Shown here piece after piece: positions 25,973 to 34,308 of a stretch of 64,000 nt of DNA. The stretch's first letter is position 1. Every line of letters starts with the position of its first letter. Under the pieces are notes generated by a model that was not told the origin of the DNA, ran no database searches, and worked only from the letters and a program-made list of their open reading frames with translations. The DNA is from an uncultured Acidimicrobiales bacterium (GTDB lineage: Bacteria; Actinomycetota; Acidimicrobiia; Acidimicrobiales; CATQHL01): assembly GCA_958295925.1 (NCBI GenBank), contig CATQHL010000001.1, forward strand, positions 1,809,753-1,873,752, in the 5' to 3' direction. The translations under genes and the position numbers were made by a program.

Positions 25973-26779
25973 CTAGGCGGCTACGGCATCCAGCAGCAGG
26001 CCGCAGCTTTCGGTAATTTCGGTGATGTCGGCGAAGCCGTCGGGCAGATCGGTTTCCTTGCGGGCGTACCACTCCCTCACCAGGGCGGGTGCGTCAACCA
26101 CCAGGCCGAGGTGAAGTGAGATGATCTGCAGGGCTGCGTGCTCCACCTCCTCGGAGTAACCGGCCACAATGTCACGGGGCACGATCACCCTGAAGTCGCG
26201 GTTGGCTGCGTCGAAGGCCGAAGACAGAACGCACGCGTCGGTGTAGGTGCCGGTTAGCACCAGGTTCTGCACGTTCATCTGCCGCAGCAGGAATTCCAGG
26301 TCGGTGGGGTAGAAAGCCGAAAGGCGCTTCTTGGTGCGAACGTAGTAGTCGCCCTCCTCCTCCTCGACCAGGATGTCAAGCCACTTGGTGCCCTCCCAGG
26401 AGTGCTGATCCATCAGAGAGTTGGGTGGCAGGTAGAGCTCGTACATCGCCCGCCAGTTTGCCATGCGGTTGTCGTGACGCCCGTGGAGGTCGTCGATCCC
26501 GCCATAGCGCTGCCAGTGCTGAACATGAATGATGGGGATGCCGATCTCGCGACAGGCGGCGTGGAACATGTTGTGGGCGGGAATGCGCCAGCGGGCGCGG
26601 GGAGCCGGGCAGGTGAGTTCCTTCTCTTCTCCGACGTGGCCGCGGTGCATGTCGATGCAGGCCACAGCCGTGCGGTCGGGCTCCAGCCATTGATCGAAGA
26701 CGTTTGCGGAGTTGCTCGTGCCGGACGGCAGGGCAAGTTTGTTCTTGTCTTCGAGGTAGCAGTACATGTCTGTGAGCAT
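25973..26779 (-). CDS. Cysteine hydrolase, isochorismatase-like family
   Basis: A 268-residue hydrolase with the catalytic triad visible: D43 in VACIDMHRGH, K150 or K151 in RTKKRLSAFYPTDLEFLL, and C183 in GTYTDACVLSSAFDA. The family includes N-carbamoylsarcosine amidase, nicotinamidase, biuret hydrolase and ureidoacrylate amidohydrolase (RutB), all cleaving amide or ureido C-N bonds. Its neighbour is a RidA protein, and RutB/RutC pairs in the Rut pyrimidine pathway share that combination, but no rutA is in the window. An unidentified ureide or amide intermediate is a reasonable substrate guess. Confidence 0.85.
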   Translation of the reverse strand: MLTDMYCYLEDKNKLALPSGTSNSANVFDQWLEPDRTAVACIDMHRGHVGEEKELTCPAPRARWRIPAHNMFHAACREIGIPIIHVQHWQRYGGIDDLHGRHDNRMANWRAMYELYLPPNSLMDQHSWEGTKWLDILVEEEEGDYYVRTKKRLSAFYPTDLEFLLRQMNVQNLVLTGTYTDACVLSSAFDAANRDFRVIVPRDIVAGYSEEVEHAALQIISLHLGLVVDAPALVREWYARKETDLPDGFADITEITESCGLLLDAVAA

Positions 26780-26859
26780 GGTTGCTGTCTCCTTTCGTTA
26801 TCGGGTGTGGGGCTGTCGTGAACTATATAACGGAAAAAGCGCAGGGGTGCGAGCAGGGG

Positions 26860-26901
26860 TGCTCGTAAACAATGACTGGGTGCTCGTAAACAATGACTGG
26901 G
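26860..26901. repeat. Perfect 21-bp tandem duplication
   Basis: TGCTCGTAAACAATGACTGGG occurs twice in direct succession (26860-26880 and 26881-26901). The second copy runs into the left arm of the hairpin at 26898-26937. It lies between the BMP-type binding-protein gene and the cysteine hydrolase gene. It may be a recent slippage duplication or a pair of binding sites. Confidence 0.75.
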
Positions 26902-26937
26902 GCGTCTCCCCCGCACGTTGCAGAAGGAGACGCCCCA
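26898..26937 (-). terminator. Strong hairpin after the BMP-type binding-protein gene
   Basis: TGGGGCGTCTCC (26898-26909) and GGAGACGCCCCA (26926-26937) are perfect 12-bp arms around a 16-base loop, 29 bases after the stop of the binding-protein gene. It is positioned like the hairpins at 18979 and 53908 after the other two binding-protein genes in this window. Confidence 0.65.
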
Positions 26938-26966
26938 GCCGATGTTGTTATGAGGCTGTGACTTGG

Positions 26967-28172
26967 CTAGCAGCCGATGCTGGCCAAGTCGATTTCGCCG
27001 CCGGAGCCTTCCTCCAGACCAATGGGGGTCGGTCCGGAAGTCTCGTCCGGGATCACGATGTCGCCGTTGCGGACTTTCTCGATGAATTCGTCGAGAGTGG
27101 CCTGCTCCTCGGCGGACAGGACGTCTGCGTCCTCGTAGAGAGGGGCGATACCGATGCCAGGGGTGTTGACTGAGGTGAAGTCGTGGAATGAAGCTGGCCC
27201 GATCTCGCCTCTAATGCCACGCATGATCATCTCGCGGGAGACGTCCTTCAGGCCGTGGATGTTGGAGGTGAGGACCACGGCGGGGTTAATTTCATTGCTG
27301 TCGTAGTAGGCGGGAATCACCCAGACTTGCCCGTCCGCCTCGTCCGCGGCGTCGATCATCCCGATCACGGCCTGGTCGGCTGCCGACATGATCACATCAA
27401 CCCCCGATGCGATGAGGCTCACGGCCGCTGTCTTGGCAAGGGCGGTGTCGTCCCAGGTCTGGATGTACTGCTGGGTGAACTCGATGTCGGGGTTGACGCA
27501 CCGGGCGCCGAGGTGGAACGACTCCGGCTGGCGTGTCAGGGCCGGGAACGCGAAGCCGTTCAGGGCGCCGAGTTTGCCGGTTTCTGTGACAAGGGCGGCA
27601 AGTACGCCTGAGAAGAAGTTGGAGTGGTGCTGAGCCATGTCGATGTAGCAGAGGTTTTCGGGCTGTACGGCTGCCATCTCCGCTGTTGGCTGGATGGGAG
27701 CGTCGCACACCTGGACTTCAGGGTAATCCTCCGCCACTTTCACGGCGACGTCGCCCATCGCCCCATGCGCGATGATAATAAGGTCGTATCCCTCTGCCGC
27801 GAAACTCGCCGACTGCTGTTGGTAGTCGTCAGCCGTGTACATGAAATCGACTCCCTTCACTTCGATGTTGGAGTTCATCTCCATGGCTTCGAGTGCGCCG
27901 TCCCACCAGGCGTTTGCCCAACTCAAGTCGTTGCCGGCACCCGGGTATAGCATGGCCACGCGGTAAGGCTCAGCAGACTCCGCCATCGTGGTGGTTGTCT
28001 CAGCCGTTGCAGCAGCGGTGGTTGTCTCAGGTGTTGCAGCAGTGGTGGTTGTCTCCGCTGGTGGCGGTGGAGCTGAAGTGCCTGTGCCAGAGTCATCGCT
28101 TGCGCAGGCGACAGCTATCAGCGCTGTCGTAAAGAGGATTCCAAGAATTGTGACCGTAGTGCGACGGTTCAT
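26967..28172 (-). CDS. BMP-family ABC importer substrate-binding lipoprotein
   Basis: A 401-residue lipoprotein. Signal peptide MNRRTTVTILGILFTTALIAVA leads to the lipobox cysteine (AVACAS), then a Thr/Ala/Pro-rich linker of about 45 residues and a basic membrane protein (BMP/PnrA) fold: AMLYPGAGNDLSWANAWWDGALEAME ... YDLIIIAHGAMGDVAVKVAEDYPEVQVCD. BMP proteins bind nucleosides, purines or related compounds. ATG at 28172 has AAGGAG nine bases upstream. The permease genes are upstream on the same strand. Confidence 0.87.
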   Translation of the reverse strand: MNRRTTVTILGILFTTALIAVACASDDSGTGTSAPPPPAETTTTAATPETTTAAATAETTTTMAESAEPYRVAMLYPGAGNDLSWANAWWDGALEAMEMNSNIEVKGVDFMYTADDYQQQSASFAAEGYDLIIIAHGAMGDVAVKVAEDYPEVQVCDAPIQPTAEMAAVQPENLCYIDMAQHHSNFFSGVLAALVTETGKLGALNGFAFPALTRQPESFHLGARCVNPDIEFTQQYIQTWDDTALAKTAAVSLIASGVDVIMSAADQAVIGMIDAADEADGQVWVIPAYYDSNEINPAVVLTSNIHGLKDVSREMIMRGIRGEIGPASFHDFTSVNTPGIGIAPLYEDADVLSAEEQATLDEFIEKVRNGDIVIPDETSGPTPIGLEEGSGGEIDLASIGC

Positions 28173-28234
28173 TTTTTCTCCTTGTTTGTTGATGTATTGT
28201 TTGTTTGATAATGGTTTCCGATGTGAGGGTGCGT

Positions 28235-28248
28235 CCCCGGTACCGGGG
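28235..28248. repeat. 14-bp perfect palindrome between permease and binding-protein genes
   Basis: CCCCGGTACCGGGG reads the same on both strands. It lies in the 190-base gap between the downstream permease stop (28363) and the BMP binding-protein start (28172). It may be an operator or a short stem. Confidence 0.45.
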
Positions 28249-28362
28249 TTCGCATCCAAGTTGCACAAAGGCTACAAGCAGTCTTTAGGTTTGAGAATCA
28301 TGATTGGAGTCTGATCAACTCCGTGGTTGGCTTTCCTTGGGGGGAGAGTCTTCGGCGGCCTC

Positions 28363-29292
28363 TCACTTCCTGCGAGATGTGCTGGGCTCGCGCCAGGGTA
28401 TGCCGACCGCTGCGGGGTAGCGGGAACCGCGCGAAACCAGAACGGCGATGATCGTCACAATGTAGGGGAGGGCCGACCAGAAATCCACCGGCACAGGATC
28501 GAGGAATGCGATCTGCTCGGCGGCAGACCTCAGGGCCTGGGAGATACCGAATAGCCAGGATACGGCGAGGGCGCCGTAGGGGTTCCAGCGCGCAACCACC
28601 ACCACGCCGAGGGCAATATACCCCCTTCCGGCCGTCGATTCAGTGAAAAAGCGGCCTGATGAGGCCGCCACGAGCGTGGCACCCCCCAGCGCCACCAGCG
28701 CGTTTCCAAGGATCAAGGCCGAATAGCGCAGCCGCCAAACGTTCAGTCCCGCCGAGGATGCCGCATGGGGTTGTTCCCCGACTGCCCGCAAGTGCAGCCC
28801 CCACCAGGTGCGACGCAAGAGATAGTGGACGGCAACCACCAGCAGCAGCGTGATCCAGAAGAGTTGGTTCTGTTTAATGACTTCCCCGAAGCCTGGGATG
28901 CGGCCAATCAGCGGAAACTTCCACGGGGTGAGCGTGGATGCCGTCTTACCGCCGAGCAACTGGGCGCTCAACGTTCCCGTGACCCCCAAGGCGAAGATGG
29001 TGAATAGCAACCCGGTGACGATCTGATCGGTTCCCCTTCTCACGTAGAGCGCCGACAGGATCACCCCCACCACTGCTCCTGCCAGGGCTCCTGCGAGCAT
29101 GGCGACCGCAAGGTTGTCGTAGTAGGCGCCCACGGCGGCGAAGGTGGCCCCTCCAAAAAGCATCGTGCCCTCGATGCCGACGTTCAGGACACCGGCCTGT
29201 TCGCACAGGATTTCCCCCAGAGATGCCAGAAGAATGGGCACCATGAGCCCCAATCCCGAGGCGAAGAGGGCGATTACAACATCTCTGCTCAC
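28363..29292 (-). CDS. BMP-type ABC importer permease (YufQ/NupQ-like)
   Basis: A 309-residue membrane protein of the BPD_transp_2 family with about eight hydrophobic segments. The segment LASLGEILCEQAGVLNVGIEGTMLFGGATFAAVGAYY is the YufQ/NupQ signature (GE..ER.GV.NLGIEG.M). It overlaps the other permease gene by four bases and forms a heterodimer with it in known systems. Confidence 0.87.
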   Translation of the reverse strand: MSRDVVIALFASGLGLMVPILLASLGEILCEQAGVLNVGIEGTMLFGGATFAAVGAYYDNLAVAMLAGALAGAVVGVILSALYVRRGTDQIVTGLLFTIFALGVTGTLSAQLLGGKTASTLTPWKFPLIGRIPGFGEVIKQNQLFWITLLLVVAVHYLLRRTWWGLHLRAVGEQPHAASSAGLNVWRLRYSALILGNALVALGGATLVAASSGRFFTESTAGRGYIALGVVVVARWNPYGALAVSWLFGISQALRSAAEQIAFLDPVPVDFWSALPYIVTIIAVLVSRGSRYPAAVGIPWREPSTSRRK

Positions 29293-30425
29293 TGGCTGGC
29301 CTGAGCCTGTGAAGTTCGGGACTGAATCACGCCTGTGACCAGCAGGAGTATGAGGAACGTTGCGATCAGGACGTTGCCAAGCGAAGATGACACCCCGGCT
29401 GTGGCCAGAAGGCTGTTGCTGCCCACTTTAAGGGCGGAGAAGAGGAACGCCCCGGGGAGGATGGCCAAGGGGTTCAATCTGGCCAGCAGCGCCACGGCGA
29501 TGCCTAAATAGCCGTAGTTGTACAACCAGAAGTCCGCTGCCAACGTGTAGTTAAGAATTTCCTGAATTGCCACCGACCCTGCCAAGCCGCCGGCAAAGCC
29601 CGCTGCGACAAAGGCCGAGACTGTGACTTTGCGGGTCTTGACTCCGGCAAGTCTTGCGGCGTTAGGGTTGGATCCGATTGCCCGGATTGAAAAGCCCAGG
29701 GATGTCCGGGCGAGCATCAGCCAGGCGACCAGGGCGGCCCCCAGGGCGATGAAGACGCCGATGTCCACATCCGCGGTTTCCCAAAAGACGGGAAAGCGGG
29801 CGTTTTCGTGAATACTTAAGGTACGCATCTGGGAGTACACGTTCGAAAACGCAACGTTGACCACGAAGGAGGAAGCCCAGATTGCTACGAAGTTCAGCAT
29901 CAGCGAAGTAACGATTTCGCTGACGTTAAAGTACGCCTTGAGCAGTCCTGGAATCAGTCCCCAGATAGCGCCCCCCAACCCACCGCCGATGATGAGAATC
30001 AAAATGAACGGGACGGGTGCGATGTTTTCGGGGAGAGTCAACCCCAGGATTACCGACGCGATGGCGCCGGCGAACATCTGCCCCTCCCCGCCGATGTTCC
30101 AAAGGCGGGCGGTGAAGGGGATTGCGGCAGCCAGTCCGGTCAGGGCCAGGACGCTGGCTGCCATGATCGTCTCCCCGAGCACCAACTGCCTGCTGACGGA
30201 GTTCCTGACGATCGCCCAGGCGACGGTTACAGGATTGGCTCCGAAGGCCGCTGCGATGGCGGCCATGATTCCCAAGGTCAGAAGGATGGAGGTCAGAATC
30301 CTGGCGCGCCTGAAGAATGCGTATATGCCAGACAGGGTGTCGTAGACCCCGGCGAGGGTGTCGCGGCTGTTTTCCTCGGACGCTTGCGGGCGAGTATCTC
30401 CCAAACTCAAACTCTCCGTCTCCAT
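29289..30425 (-). CDS. BMP-type ABC importer permease (YufP/NupP-like)
   Basis: A 378-residue membrane protein with a 45-residue cytoplasmic leader and about nine hydrophobic segments. LTGLAAAIPFTARLWNIGGEGQMFAGAIAS is the YufP/NupP signature, and GFSIRAIGSNPNAARLAGVKTRKVTVSAFVAAGFAGGLAG is the coupling loop. It is the first gene of the minus-strand BMP importer and enzyme series, divergent from the SDR gene. Confidence 0.87.
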   Translation of the reverse strand: METESLSLGDTRPQASEENSRDTLAGVYDTLSGIYAFFRRARILTSILLTLGIMAAIAAAFGANPVTVAWAIVRNSVSRQLVLGETIMAASVLALTGLAAAIPFTARLWNIGGEGQMFAGAIASVILGLTLPENIAPVPFILILIIGGGLGGAIWGLIPGLLKAYFNVSEIVTSLMLNFVAIWASSFVVNVAFSNVYSQMRTLSIHENARFPVFWETADVDIGVFIALGAALVAWLMLARTSLGFSIRAIGSNPNAARLAGVKTRKVTVSAFVAAGFAGGLAGSVAIQEILNYTLAADFWLYNYGYLGIAVALLARLNPLAILPGAFLFSALKVGSNSLLATAGVSSSLGNVLIATFLILLLVTGVIQSRTSQAQASQ

Positions 30426-30520
30426 GTTTTGGGGTTACGCAAGTTCAAGACATTACTAGCATCACGAGAGGATGGGGTGAGTCTTAGGACCTGTATACGC
30501 GCAATTCTTGGGAGGAAACG
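30426..30520. promoter_or_regulatory. Divergent intergenic region of the catabolic island
   Basis: 95 bases separate the permease start (minus) from the SDR start (plus). Both transcripts of the island probably begin here. GGGAGGAAACG directly precedes the SDR ATG (Shine-Dalgarno). I see no perfect long palindrome. Confidence 0.45.
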
Positions 30521-31276
30521 ATGGAAACCAGTCTTTCTGGCAGGACGGTGCTTGTCACCGGAGGCAACCGAGGCCTTGGAAAGGCCATTGCCCTGGCGAT
30601 GGCGGCAGCCGGGTCGAAGAACGTCGTGATTTGGGGGCGAGACAAGGTGGCGCTTTCAAAGGTCGCCGAGGAGATTCGAGCCGTCGGAGCGTCGTGCCAC
30701 CCCCAGGTGGTGGACGTGACCTTCTCCGAGGCGGTGGAGGAGGCGACGGCGCAGGCCTGGGAAAAAACAGGGGGCATAGACGTGTTGTTCACTTCTGCCG
30801 GAGTCGCCCTTGTGCGCCCCGCAGTCGAGACCAGCGACGAGGAGTGGGACGCCGTGTTGCGGGCAAACCTCACGGGCGTCTTCTACTGCTGCCGGGCGAT
30901 CGGCAGGCGGATGCTGGAACGAGGCGGAGGCAAGGTGATAAACATCGCCTCCAACTTTGGCCAGCACGGAATGGCCGACTGGTCGGCGTATTCCGCCAGC
31001 AAGGGAGGGCTGATAGTGCTCTCAAAGGCCCTGGCCTGGGAATGGGCGCCCTCGGTGACCGTGAACGTGATTGCACCCGGGGCGTTCTACACAGACATGA
31101 ACCGTCACCTGCTGGATGTTCCCGAGACAATGGACTTCCTGAAGAGCGTCACGCCCCTCGCACGTGTGGGGGACCCGCCCGAGATTGGGCCGCTGGCCGT
31201 GCTGTTGGCCGGGATGGGCTCCGACTACATGACCGGCTCGGTGGTGAACCTGGACGGAGGCGTTGTCAAGATTTGA
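30521..31276 (+). CDS. Short-chain dehydrogenase/reductase (SDR)
   Basis: A 251-residue classical SDR. The cofactor motif is TGGNRGLG (residues 13-20), then NIAS with Ser144, and Y157-x3-K161 (YSASK) complete the catalytic set. The ending GSDYMTGSVVNLDGGVVKI is family-typical. It oxidises or reduces a hydroxyl/carbonyl with NAD(P). It is the first plus-strand gene of the island, with a strong ribosome site. The substrate is unknown. Confidence 0.88.
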   Translation: METSLSGRTVLVTGGNRGLGKAIALAMAAAGSKNVVIWGRDKVALSKVAEEIRAVGASCHPQVVDVTFSEAVEEATAQAWEKTGGIDVLFTSAGVALVRPAVETSDEEWDAVLRANLTGVFYCCRAIGRRMLERGGGKVINIASNFGQHGMADWSAYSASKGGLIVLSKALAWEWAPSVTVNVIAPGAFYTDMNRHLLDVPETMDFLKSVTPLARVGDPPEIGPLAVLLAGMGSDYMTGSVVNLDGGVVKI

Positions 31277-31438
31277 GGATTCCCTCGTGACGGTTCTCGC
31301 CAGGGTGGATGCTCTTACAGATACTCCCCTGCCCCAGCCCCGATTAAGTCGTGAGGCTCTTGTCCACGAGGCAACCTGTGACTCCTGCGTCAGCCCCAAC
31401 TAAAGTCATCCCATCGTCAAAGAGACAATGGAGACAGT

Positions 31439-31837
31439 ATGAGCAAGCCCATTGGCAGGCAGGAGAGGGTTCAAGTATTGAAAGGCGCCGAGAGCAGCAC
31501 GGTCGTGCCCCTGGTGCGTTCCGGCGGGTCTGCGATAGCGGTTGTCTGGCCAGGGGTGGGTTCAGAGCACCGATCAATGCACGTCGTTTCCCTGGTTGGG
31601 GGGGGCCGTACTGTTGATCTGCTACACCCGTCGGAGTCGGTCTATTACATGAAGTCGGGCGGGGCGTCAGTTGTTGACCTTGAATCAGGGGAAAGCCAGG
31701 ATCTCACGGAGGGTTCAATGGTTCATGTCGACCCTGACACCCCCCATGCATTCGAGGCGGGCGAAGAAGGCTGCGAGTTTGTGGGTGGCCCATGTCCACC
31801 CGACCCTGCCGTATACGGTTCTCTGACAGAAGATTGA
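31439..31837 (+). CDS. Small cupin-fold protein, metal ligands incomplete
   Basis: A 132-residue single-domain cupin. It shares layout with the next gene: VWPGVG near residues 37-41, a central beta-barrel, HVDPDTPHAF in place of the second cupin motif, and the ending VGGPCPPD. In motif 1 only H63 remains (LLHPSESVYYMKSG) instead of H-x-H, so metal binding may be lost. GGAG precedes the ATG. It may regulate, bind ligand, or pair with the adjacent cupin. Confidence 0.72.
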   Translation: MSKPIGRQERVQVLKGAESSTVVPLVRSGGSAIAVVWPGVGSEHRSMHVVSLVGGGRTVDLLHPSESVYYMKSGGASVVDLESGESQDLTEGSMVHVDPDTPHAFEAGEEGCEFVGGPCPPDPAVYGSLTED

Positions 31838-31849
31838 AAGGTGGCATAA

Positions 31850-32224
31850 ATGGCAGTGAGGGTATTTCACCGTGACAACCCCGATCTCATGATGCCCATC
31901 ATCTCCTCTGACGCCAGATTGATTGTCTGGCCTGGCGTGGGAGCCGAGGTGGCAAACATGAACTACGTGGTTCTAGAGCCGGATGAGCAGAACGTCCCAC
32001 ATACTCACGAGGAATCGGAGGACACCATCTACATCCTGGAGGGACTGGGCACGATCAAGGACTTCACGAACGATCTCGCTATTCCATTCGAGGCTGGCGA
32101 CGCCGTGCACGTGCCCGCGGGCGTTAAGCACGCCGTCTGCGCCGACAGGGGCAGCCGGATAGTGAGCGTGGGCGGACCCTGCCCCCCCGACCGCAACCTG
32201 CTGCGTCTGTTGGGGGTGGAGTGA
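31850..32224 (+). CDS. Small cupin-fold protein with intact metal site
   Basis: A 124-residue single-domain cupin. Motif 1 is PHTHEESEDTIYILEG (H51, H53, E57 or E58) and motif 2 is FEAGDAVHVPAGVKHAV (H94). A bound Mn, Fe, Ni or Zn is expected. The ending VGGPCPPDRN is shared with the preceding gene, marking an ancient duplication. AAAGGTGG precedes the ATG, and the stop overlaps the next gene's GTG (GTGA). Cupins of this size often act as ureidoglycine-type hydrolases, isomerases or dioxygenases; none can be named here. Confidence 0.78.
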   Translation: MAVRVFHRDNPDLMMPIISSDARLIVWPGVGAEVANMNYVVLEPDEQNVPHTHEESEDTIYILEGLGTIKDFTNDLAIPFEAGDAVHVPAGVKHAVCADRGSRIVSVGGPCPPDRNLLRLLGVE

Positions 32225-33093
32225 GCACTAAATTCAGAATTGGGCTTGCCCAGCTCATCTCCCCGCCCGGGGACGTTTCGGGCAACAGGCGCAGAAGTAC
32301 CGTCGCCGCCATCGAGCTTTTTGAGCTGGGGGCCGACGTGGTGGTGCTTCCGGAGATGTGTGTTCCCTGGTATTCCGACGACCCGGAGACTCTTGCGGAG
32401 TTGGCCGAGCCGATCGACGGTGAGACCGTCACTGCCTGGCAGGAGGCGGCACGGAGCTACGGAGGAATAGTGGTGGGGGGATTTTGCGAAAGAGGCGCCC
32501 GCGGGGATTCGTCGGGCGTTTCCCTATACAACTCCGCCGTGGCAGTGGGAGCCGACGGGGTGCTGGGGCACTACCGCAAATTGCACCTTTTTGCCACCGA
32601 GAAGCACTGCTTCCAGCCGGGTGACCTTGGTCTGCCCACTTTCGACACCCCGCTCGGTCGGATGGGGATGTGCGTGTGCTACGACTTGCGCTTCGTTGAG
32701 GTCGTGAGGGTGCTGGCCCTCTGCGGAGCTGACTTGATATGCGTGCCTACCGCCTGGGTAAGGGGATTCGACCACTCTGATGCAGTCGCCGACGCCCTCA
32801 TCCCGCAGGCGCAGGGGGCTTTGCTCCAGGCCAACCTCAACCAGGTGTTCATGGCCTGCGCCTCGCAGGTCGGGGTGCACGGAAAGCTCGGGTTCCTGGG
32901 TTCGTCGATACTTTCCAACGCCTACGGCCGGGTTTTGGCCGGCCCGGCGAGCACGCAAGAGCCCGAGCTTCTGACAGCGGAAGTGGACTTGGCGGACGCA
33001 CGGACGGCTCAGGCACGCAGCCCGCTCATTCAGCCCCGCCGGGATCGTCGCACCGACGTCTACGGCGTAAGCCTGGACGGGCGCGAGCTTTAA
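32221..33093 (+). CDS. Nitrilase-superfamily carbon-nitrogen hydrolase
   Basis: A 290-residue hydrolase with the complete catalytic triad: E45 in VVLPEMCVPWY, K120 in HYRKLHLF, and C153 in CVCYDLRFVEV. The CYDLRF form is common in the amidase and N-carbamoyl-amide branches rather than true nitrilases. GTG at 32221 overlaps the cupin stop. Together with the cysteine hydrolase across the divergent promoter, two independent C-N hydrolases belong to this island, which argues for a nitrogen-rich substrate. Confidence 0.86.
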   Translation: MSTKFRIGLAQLISPPGDVSGNRRRSTVAAIELFELGADVVVLPEMCVPWYSDDPETLAELAEPIDGETVTAWQEAARSYGGIVVGGFCERGARGDSSGVSLYNSAVAVGADGVLGHYRKLHLFATEKHCFQPGDLGLPTFDTPLGRMGMCVCYDLRFVEVVRVLALCGADLICVPTAWVRGFDHSDAVADALIPQAQGALLQANLNQVFMACASQVGVHGKLGFLGSSILSNAYGRVLAGPASTQEPELLTAEVDLADARTAQARSPLIQPRRDRRTDVYGVSLDGREL

Positions 33094-33396
33094 GTGGGGC
33101 AGACACCAACTCCGAATGGCGGCCTGCGCGGCCGCCGACTATAGGCCTGCTGTTGGCTGCCCTTTTCTTGATTTGCGGGCAAGGCAATATTTTGCAGGCA
33201 AGGCATCGCAAACTTGGCTGCGAGCCCGGCCGCCGCCTGTGTGAGCATCAGTGCCAGGGGCCTAAGACACTAACATCGCCCCAAAGTCCCGACCCGAGCG
33301 GTCTAGCACTCAATCGGCAACCGGATAACCGGATATCCAGTTAGCGCATCCCCAGTCAAGAAGCATTTCCACCCTCAGCCCAGGTAACAAGTAGAC
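33094..33396. promoter_or_regulatory. Intergenic region before the molybdenum hydroxylase operon
   Basis: 303 bases without a convincing gene. A 7-bp GC hairpin, GGCGGCC-TGCGC-GGCCGCC (33118-33136), follows the nitrilase gene by 25 bases. Near the end, TAACCGGATATCCAGTTA (33326-33343) is an 18-bp palindrome with one mismatched pair, preceded by a second AACCGGATA copy. It sits 54 bases upstream of the next ATG and is a good operator candidate. Confidence 0.5.
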
Positions 33397-34293
33397 ATGA
33401 AGCCCGCCCAATTTTCATACATTGCCCCCGAGACCGTCGAAGAGGTTCTGGCCGCTCTTGCCGAGCACGGGGACGAGGCCAAGGTGCTCGCCGGTGGGCA
33501 GAGCCTGGTTCCTATGATGAATTTCCGGTTGGCGCGCCCGTCGGTGATAGTCGACATCGGACGGCTCGCGGCGGACGAGTCCCTTGATGGAATCTCGGTG
33601 GACGAGGGAACGCTGCGAATAGGCGCCCGGGTGCGACATAGGCAACTGGAGCACTTTCCAGCCAACGGCCTGGGGCCCGCAGACGGTCCGCTGGGCTCGC
33701 TGCTGAGAGGCTTGGCTCGCTGGGTGGGCCATCTTCCTATAAGGGTGCGCGGCACGTTCGGCGGTTCAATCGCGCACGCCGACCCGGCGGCTGAGTGGTG
33801 CATCATGGCGCAGACCTTGGGGGCCGAGATGGTGGTGCGCAGCTCCACGCGTCCTATGCGCATCGTCGCCGCCGAGGATTTCTTTGAGACAGTGTTCACC
33901 ACCAGCCTGGAGCCCGAAGAGTTGCTGACCGAGGTGAGGCTGCCAGTGCTGGGCCCCGACTGGAGGGTCGGATTCTGCGAGTTCGCCCGTCGAGCCGGCG
34001 ACTTCGCGGTGGTGGCCGCCCTTACCGCCTTGCGGATCGAAGACGGAAGCATCGTCGAGGCCAGGGTGGGCGCCGGGGGTGTGGCGGGCACACCGGTGAG
34101 GCTTCGGGCGGCTGAGGCTGCCCTGGTTGGGGCCATCCCAACCCCCGCGGTTTTTCACGAGGCAGGGTTGGCTGCCACTGGCGAGGTCGACCCGTCGGGC
34201 GACATCCACGGCTCTGCCGGCTACCGCCGCGACCTCACCGGGGTTATGGTGCGCCGGGCGCTCGGCGCAGAGTCCATCCCCACGCCAGTCTGA
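33397..34293 (+). CDS. Molybdenum hydroxylase FAD-binding subunit (CoxM/XdhB-like)
   Basis: A 298-residue protein of the FAD-binding PCMH type. The first FAD motif is LAGGQSLVPMMNFRLARPSVIVDIGRL and the second is VRGTFGGSIAHADPAAEW, both nearly consensus for CoxM. It passes electrons from the Fe-S subunit to an acceptor. It is followed within 16 bases by a large subunit, then the small subunit and a further large subunit, the M-L-S-L order. Confidence 0.9.
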   Translation: MKPAQFSYIAPETVEEVLAALAEHGDEAKVLAGGQSLVPMMNFRLARPSVIVDIGRLAADESLDGISVDEGTLRIGARVRHRQLEHFPANGLGPADGPLGSLLRGLARWVGHLPIRVRGTFGGSIAHADPAAEWCIMAQTLGAEMVVRSSTRPMRIVAAEDFFETVFTTSLEPEELLTEVRLPVLGPDWRVGFCEFARRAGDFAVVAALTALRIEDGSIVEARVGAGGVAGTPVRLRAAEAALVGAIPTPAVFHEAGLAATGEVDPSGDIHGSAGYRRDLTGVMVRRALGAESIPTPV

Positions 34294-34308
34294 GACCGGA
34301 ATGAGCCG

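Noticed and set aside
25973..26779. RutB (ureidoacrylate amidohydrolase) of the Rut pyrimidine pathway
   Set aside because: No rutA or other rut genes except a RidA relative are nearby; the family label is kept but not the gene name.
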